Source of the DNA: Streptococcus gallinaceus
GTDB taxonomy: Bacteria; Bacillota; Bacilli; Lactobacillales; Streptococcaceae
Length of the DNA: 64,000 bases
Direction: 5' to 3'
Assembly (NCBI RefSeq): GCF_024170225.1
Contig: NZ_JALJXU010000001.1
Span: 248,001 to 312,000, forward strand
Within the stretch, counting starts at the first letter, position 1; the number at the start of each line of letters is the position of its first letter. Shown here one piece after another: positions 61,381-64,000 of the stretch. A program made the translations under genes and the position numbers. Below the pieces are notes generated by a model. It ran no database searches, was not told where the DNA came from, and worked only from the letters and a program-made list of their open reading frames with translations.

Positions 61381-62865
61381 TTACAATAAACCGCGTTCAC
61401 GGTACCAAGTATCTGGTTTCCAGTGCCAGTCGGTTCCATAGCTTTCAAGCAGGTCAAATGCAGCCTGTGGCCCCATGCTACCAGCTGGATAGAGGTGAAG
61501 TGGCACTTGGTTTTCTTGCCAAATACGAACGACTTGGTCAATAAATGTCCAGCTCGCCTTGACTTCCTCCCAGTGGCTGAAGTTAGTTGAGTCGCCATTT
61601 AAGACATCGAAGAACAATTTTTCGTAGGCTTCAGGTGAATTCCCAAGAGCATCTGCATTGTGGCGGAAGCTCAATTTTGCAGGAGTGAGTGAGAAGCGTG
61701 AACCAACTTCTTTCCCGTTGATAAAGAGAGAAAAGCCTTCGGTTGGTTGGATATAGATGGTCAGGATATTTTGCTCTGCATGCTGTCCAAAAATATCAGT
61801 CGCTTTTTTGAAGACAATGGTCACGCGAGTTCCTTTTTCGGTCAAACGTTTTCCGGTTCGGAAAAAGAAGGGAACGTCGCGGAAGCGGTCTGTATCTACA
61901 AAGAAGACACCACCTGCAAAGGTTTCTGTTTGAGAATTCTCTGTGATATTTGGCTCATCTAGATAGGCAGCGTAAGTATGACCGTCAATTTGGCCATCTG
62001 TGTACTGTCCACGGATGAAGTTGCGCTTGATTTCTTCATTGGTCTGCTTTTTCAGATTTTGGAAAACTTTGATTTTCTCAGTACGAACATCGGCTTCGTT
62101 AAAGCTTTTTGGTGTATCCATTGCCAGAATAGATAGGACTTGCAGTGCGTGATTTTGAATCATATCTTTCAGCGCACCAGAGTGGTCATAGTAGCCGCCT
62201 CGGTCTTCGACACCAATTGATTCTGCAAAGCTGATCTGCACATTGTCAATGAAGTCGCGGTTCCAGATATGCTCGAAGATAATATTGGCGAAGCGAACGG
62301 CAAAGATATTTTGCACCATCTCTTTACCTAGATAATGGTCAATACGGTAAATTTGGTCTTCCTCAAATGTTTCAGCCAATTCAGCATTGAGTTTTTCGGC
62401 AGTCGCCAAGCTCGTACCAAATGGTTTTTCGATAATCAAGCGCTCAAAGCCCTTACCATTGACAATTTCTTCGGATTTAAGATGTTTTGCAATGGTTCCA
62501 AAGAATTCGGGTGCCATAGAAAGGAAGAAAACCTTATTTTCCTGTATACCATACTGCTGGCCTAGTTTGGCTTGCAGTTGACGCAGGGCAACATAGTGCT
62601 CTGTATCATTGACATCGTGGCTTTGGTAGTAGAAGTGACTGGCAAATTCGTATGCTTGACGAGGATTGTCCGGCAAGTCTCCCAAGGATTCGATAACGGT
62701 TTGTTCAAAAAATTCTTTTGTCCAAGGACGACGAGCAGTTCCAATAACGGCAAAATTTTCCGCAATGTGTCCTGCCTTGTAAAGACGGAAAAGTGATGGG
62801 TAGAGTTTGCGTTTTGCAAGGTCCCCGCTGGCTCCAAAAATTGTAAATAATACTGGTGTTGTCAT
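61381..62865 (-). CDS. zwf: Glucose-6-phosphate 1-dehydrogenase
   Basis: A 494-residue enzyme of the oxidative pentose phosphate pathway, making NADPH and 6-phosphogluconolactone. The NADP-binding start FTIFGASGDLAKRKLYPSLF (GASGDL), the active-site RIDHYLGKEMVQN (about residue 177) and EKPFGTSLATA are present. It is convergent with ftsY. Length and motifs are normal. Confidence 0.97.
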   Translation of the reverse strand: MTTPVLFTIFGASGDLAKRKLYPSLFRLYKAGHIAENFAVIGTARRPWTKEFFEQTVIESLGDLPDNPRQAYEFASHFYYQSHDVNDTEHYVALRQLQAKLGQQYGIQENKVFFLSMAPEFFGTIAKHLKSEEIVNGKGFERLIIEKPFGTSLATAEKLNAELAETFEEDQIYRIDHYLGKEMVQNIFAVRFANIIFEHIWNRDFIDNVQISFAESIGVEDRGGYYDHSGALKDMIQNHALQVLSILAMDTPKSFNEADVRTEKIKVFQNLKKQTNEEIKRNFIRGQYTDGQIDGHTYAAYLDEPNITENSQTETFAGGVFFVDTDRFRDVPFFFRTGKRLTEKGTRVTIVFKKATDIFGQHAEQNILTIYIQPTEGFSLFINGKEVGSRFSLTPAKLSFRHNADALGNSPEAYEKLFFDVLNGDSTNFSHWEEVKASWTFIDQVVRIWQENQVPLHLYPAGSMGPQAAFDLLESYGTDWHWKPDTWYRERGLL

Positions 62866-62897
62866 CGTTTCATTCCAATTCTAAAAATATTCATTTT

Positions 62898-62926
62898 AGT
62901 ATACCATAAATTTTCTGAAAATTCAC
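62898..62926 (-). promoter_or_regulatory. Candidate zwf promoter
   Basis: On the minus strand an extended -10 (TATGGTATACT; TATACT is the complement of 62898-62903) lies 32 bp upstream of the zwf start; the -35 (complement of 62921-62926) is weak. Confidence 0.5.
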
Positions 62927-62943
62927 TTATATTTCGTTTTTTC

Positions 62944-63759
62944 TTAGAAAACACGGTAAACATAGGGATTCTTTGGCGTTTGAATTTCTTGAATGCTCTG
63001 CAATTCAAGACTAGGAAGAGATTGTTTGAGAGATTTGTGGTAGGTTAGTGTGAGTTTTCCGCTGGCTTTGACCCAGGTATTGTCTGCAAATTTTTGCTGG
63101 TCACCTGTTGTCAACAAACCATAGACACCCGAGTCGGCAATACAGTGGATGATACCAAAGCGGAAGAGAAATTGCTGATTGGCATTGTCGGGGTCGTTAT
63201 AGACAAATCCTGTCAGTTCAATCGTTTTTCCGACAAATTCTTCAGGATAATCATAAATAACTTCCATCACAGCCATGTAATTCTCTTGCGTAATGACGAT
63301 TTTGTCTTCTTTGATAAATTGATCGGCTACAGCTCGCATTTCCTTGGTGTAGGCCGCTTTTGTGAAGTAAGAAGAAGTGTCCGGTTTGAGGTACTGCACA
63401 GAGGTTCCTTCTTGTTGTTGCGTTCCTGCATCTACCCCCGCAGCGAGTGGGAAATGGTAGCCCTTGGCTGCCACAGTTGCAGAGTCTAGATTGACAGTCG
63501 GGAAGGTCCAGGCAATCAAGAGCGGCAGGGTTAGCAAGGCGATACTTGCGAATTTGGCTGATTTTTTGGTCAGATGGCTATGCGTTTCCAAGTCTTTCAT
63601 CCAAACGACCAGTTGGACTATGGCCAAAACAAAGGCTAAAATCATGGACAGAAAGGCTAGGTAAGAGTAGTGCAGATTGATGTACTGGTCTAATTTTCCA
63701 GAGGTGTAGAGGTACATTGTCATCTCAAAGTAGCCCGCTAAAATGAGGAATCGTGTCAT
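62944..63759 (-). CDS. TIGR03943 family membrane protein (permease partner)
   Basis: About 271 residues; ATG at 63759 (minus strand) is chosen because GGAGG lies 8 bases upstream; a TTG at 63774 has no such site. Two or three N-terminal membrane segments (LILAGYFEMTMYLYTSG, YSYLAFLSMILAFVLAIVQLVVWM, IALLTLPLLIAWTFP) precede an extracellular C-terminal OB-like domain (VIYDYPEEFVGKTIELTGFVYNDPDN..CIADSGVYGLLT). Family members pair with a UPF0718-type permease, as here; the transported substrate is unknown. Confidence 0.85.
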   Translation of the reverse strand: MTRFLILAGYFEMTMYLYTSGKLDQYINLHYSYLAFLSMILAFVLAIVQLVVWMKDLETHSHLTKKSAKFASIALLTLPLLIAWTFPTVNLDSATVAAKGYHFPLAAGVDAGTQQQEGTSVQYLKPDTSSYFTKAAYTKEMRAVADQFIKEDKIVITQENYMAVMEVIYDYPEEFVGKTIELTGFVYNDPDNANQQFLFRFGIIHCIADSGVYGLLTTGDQQKFADNTWVKASGKLTLTYHKSLKQSLPSLELQSIQEIQTPKNPYVYRVF

Positions 63760-63760
63760 T

Positions 63761-64000
63761 CTATAAGCCTCCAATCACTAAGCTATATCCTAAAATAACG
63801 ATAGAAATAATAGCCATAAATTCGATAATAAAGCGATTGTTGAAGTAGTGCTTCATCATAAGGAGATTTTTAATATCAATCATAGGCCCGATAACTAAAA
63901 AGGCCATAACAGGAGCGAGCCCAAAACTTGCTAGAAAAGAAGCACCGATGAAAGCATCAGCCTCTGAACAAAGTGACAATAGAAATGCCATCAGCATCAT
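63761..64000 (-). CDS. Permease of the UPF0718/YraQ type, C-terminal part (partial)
   Basis: The frame runs off the right edge on the minus strand; 79 residues remain. Membrane segments (MLMAFLLSLCSEADAFIGASFLASFGLAPVMAFLVIGPMIDIKN and FIIEFMAIISIVILGYSLVIG) and the conserved CSEADAFIGASF motif match the DUF318/UPF0718 permeases. The stop lies one base before the partner gene. Its N-terminus is outside the window. Confidence 0.83.
   Translation of the reverse strand: MMLMAFLLSLCSEADAFIGASFLASFGLAPVMAFLVIGPMIDIKNLLMMKHYFNNRFIIEFMAIISIVILGYSLVIGGL

Noticed and set aside
1..64000. CRISPR arrays, tRNA and rRNA genes
   Set aside because: I saw no regularly spaced repeat array and no recognisable tRNA or rRNA in the gene-free stretches.

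Overview
The window reads as a chromosomal segment of a low-GC streptococcus. Streptococcus suis is my best guess. The basis is the flanking core genes (smc, three Cof-type HAD phosphatase genes, ftsY, zwf), the protein sequences, and a broken surface subtilase typical of that genus. Species assignment is inference; no rRNA or tRNA gene was seen.

Layout. (1) 1-3137: 3' part of smc, a HAD phosphatase gene and a terminator. (2) 3200-9100: a degraded zone holding a cell-surface S8 protease pseudogene with several lesions, a transposase fragment fused to the start of a HAD gene, an AT-rich IS1182-type transposase whose 3' end looks hybrid, and about 550 bp without genes. (3) 9098-17990: a large serine recombinase with an unusual Cys-rich zinc-finger tail, then a complete type I restriction-modification operon (Phd-like small gene, hsdM, hsdS, hsdR). 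(4) 17990-57330: an apparently complete siphovirus-type prophage. It runs XRE/ImmA lysogeny control, Com-like zinc protein, sigma-like regulator, replication and recombination genes (DUF2800, DUF2815, PolA, Rha, P4-type primase, VRR-NUC, SNF2 helicase), DUF1492 regulator, HNH nuclease, candidate cos, small terminase, MetK plus two DNA methyltransferases, large terminase, portal, ClpP-like protease, capsid, connectors, tail genes, tape measure, Dit, Tal, DUF859 protein, holin and amidase, then a Zn-finger protein and two serine recombinases at the right end. The gene content resembles the phi-m46.1/lambdaSa04-like streptococcal prophages (recalled, not searched). (5) 57330-64000: Nudix gene, two HAD phosphatases, ftsY, and on the minus strand zwf and a membrane permease pair.

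Three cargo cassettes interrupt the phage operons: a RelE/Phd toxin-antitoxin pair on the minus strand between the HNH gene and the small terminase; a Fic protein gene with its own repeats, -10 box and terminator between large terminase and portal; and a DUF6710-like gene with its own promoter and terminator, apparently frameshifted, between the tail chaperones and the tape measure.

The most unusual signals are regulatory. Two early phage genes have closely related leaders in which CCTATA-type sequence can pair with the Shine-Dalgarno region, with arms that differ yet stay complementary. A small Com-like zinc protein, a family known from phage Mu to relieve such hairpins, lies just upstream. 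Four GGGAC/GGGAG repeats at exactly 10-bp spacing sit between the DUF1492 regulator and the late genes. A shared promoter-like motif precedes the left recombinase module, the right recombinase operon and a small phage gene. The tail chaperone pair carries a textbook A AAA AAC slippery site.
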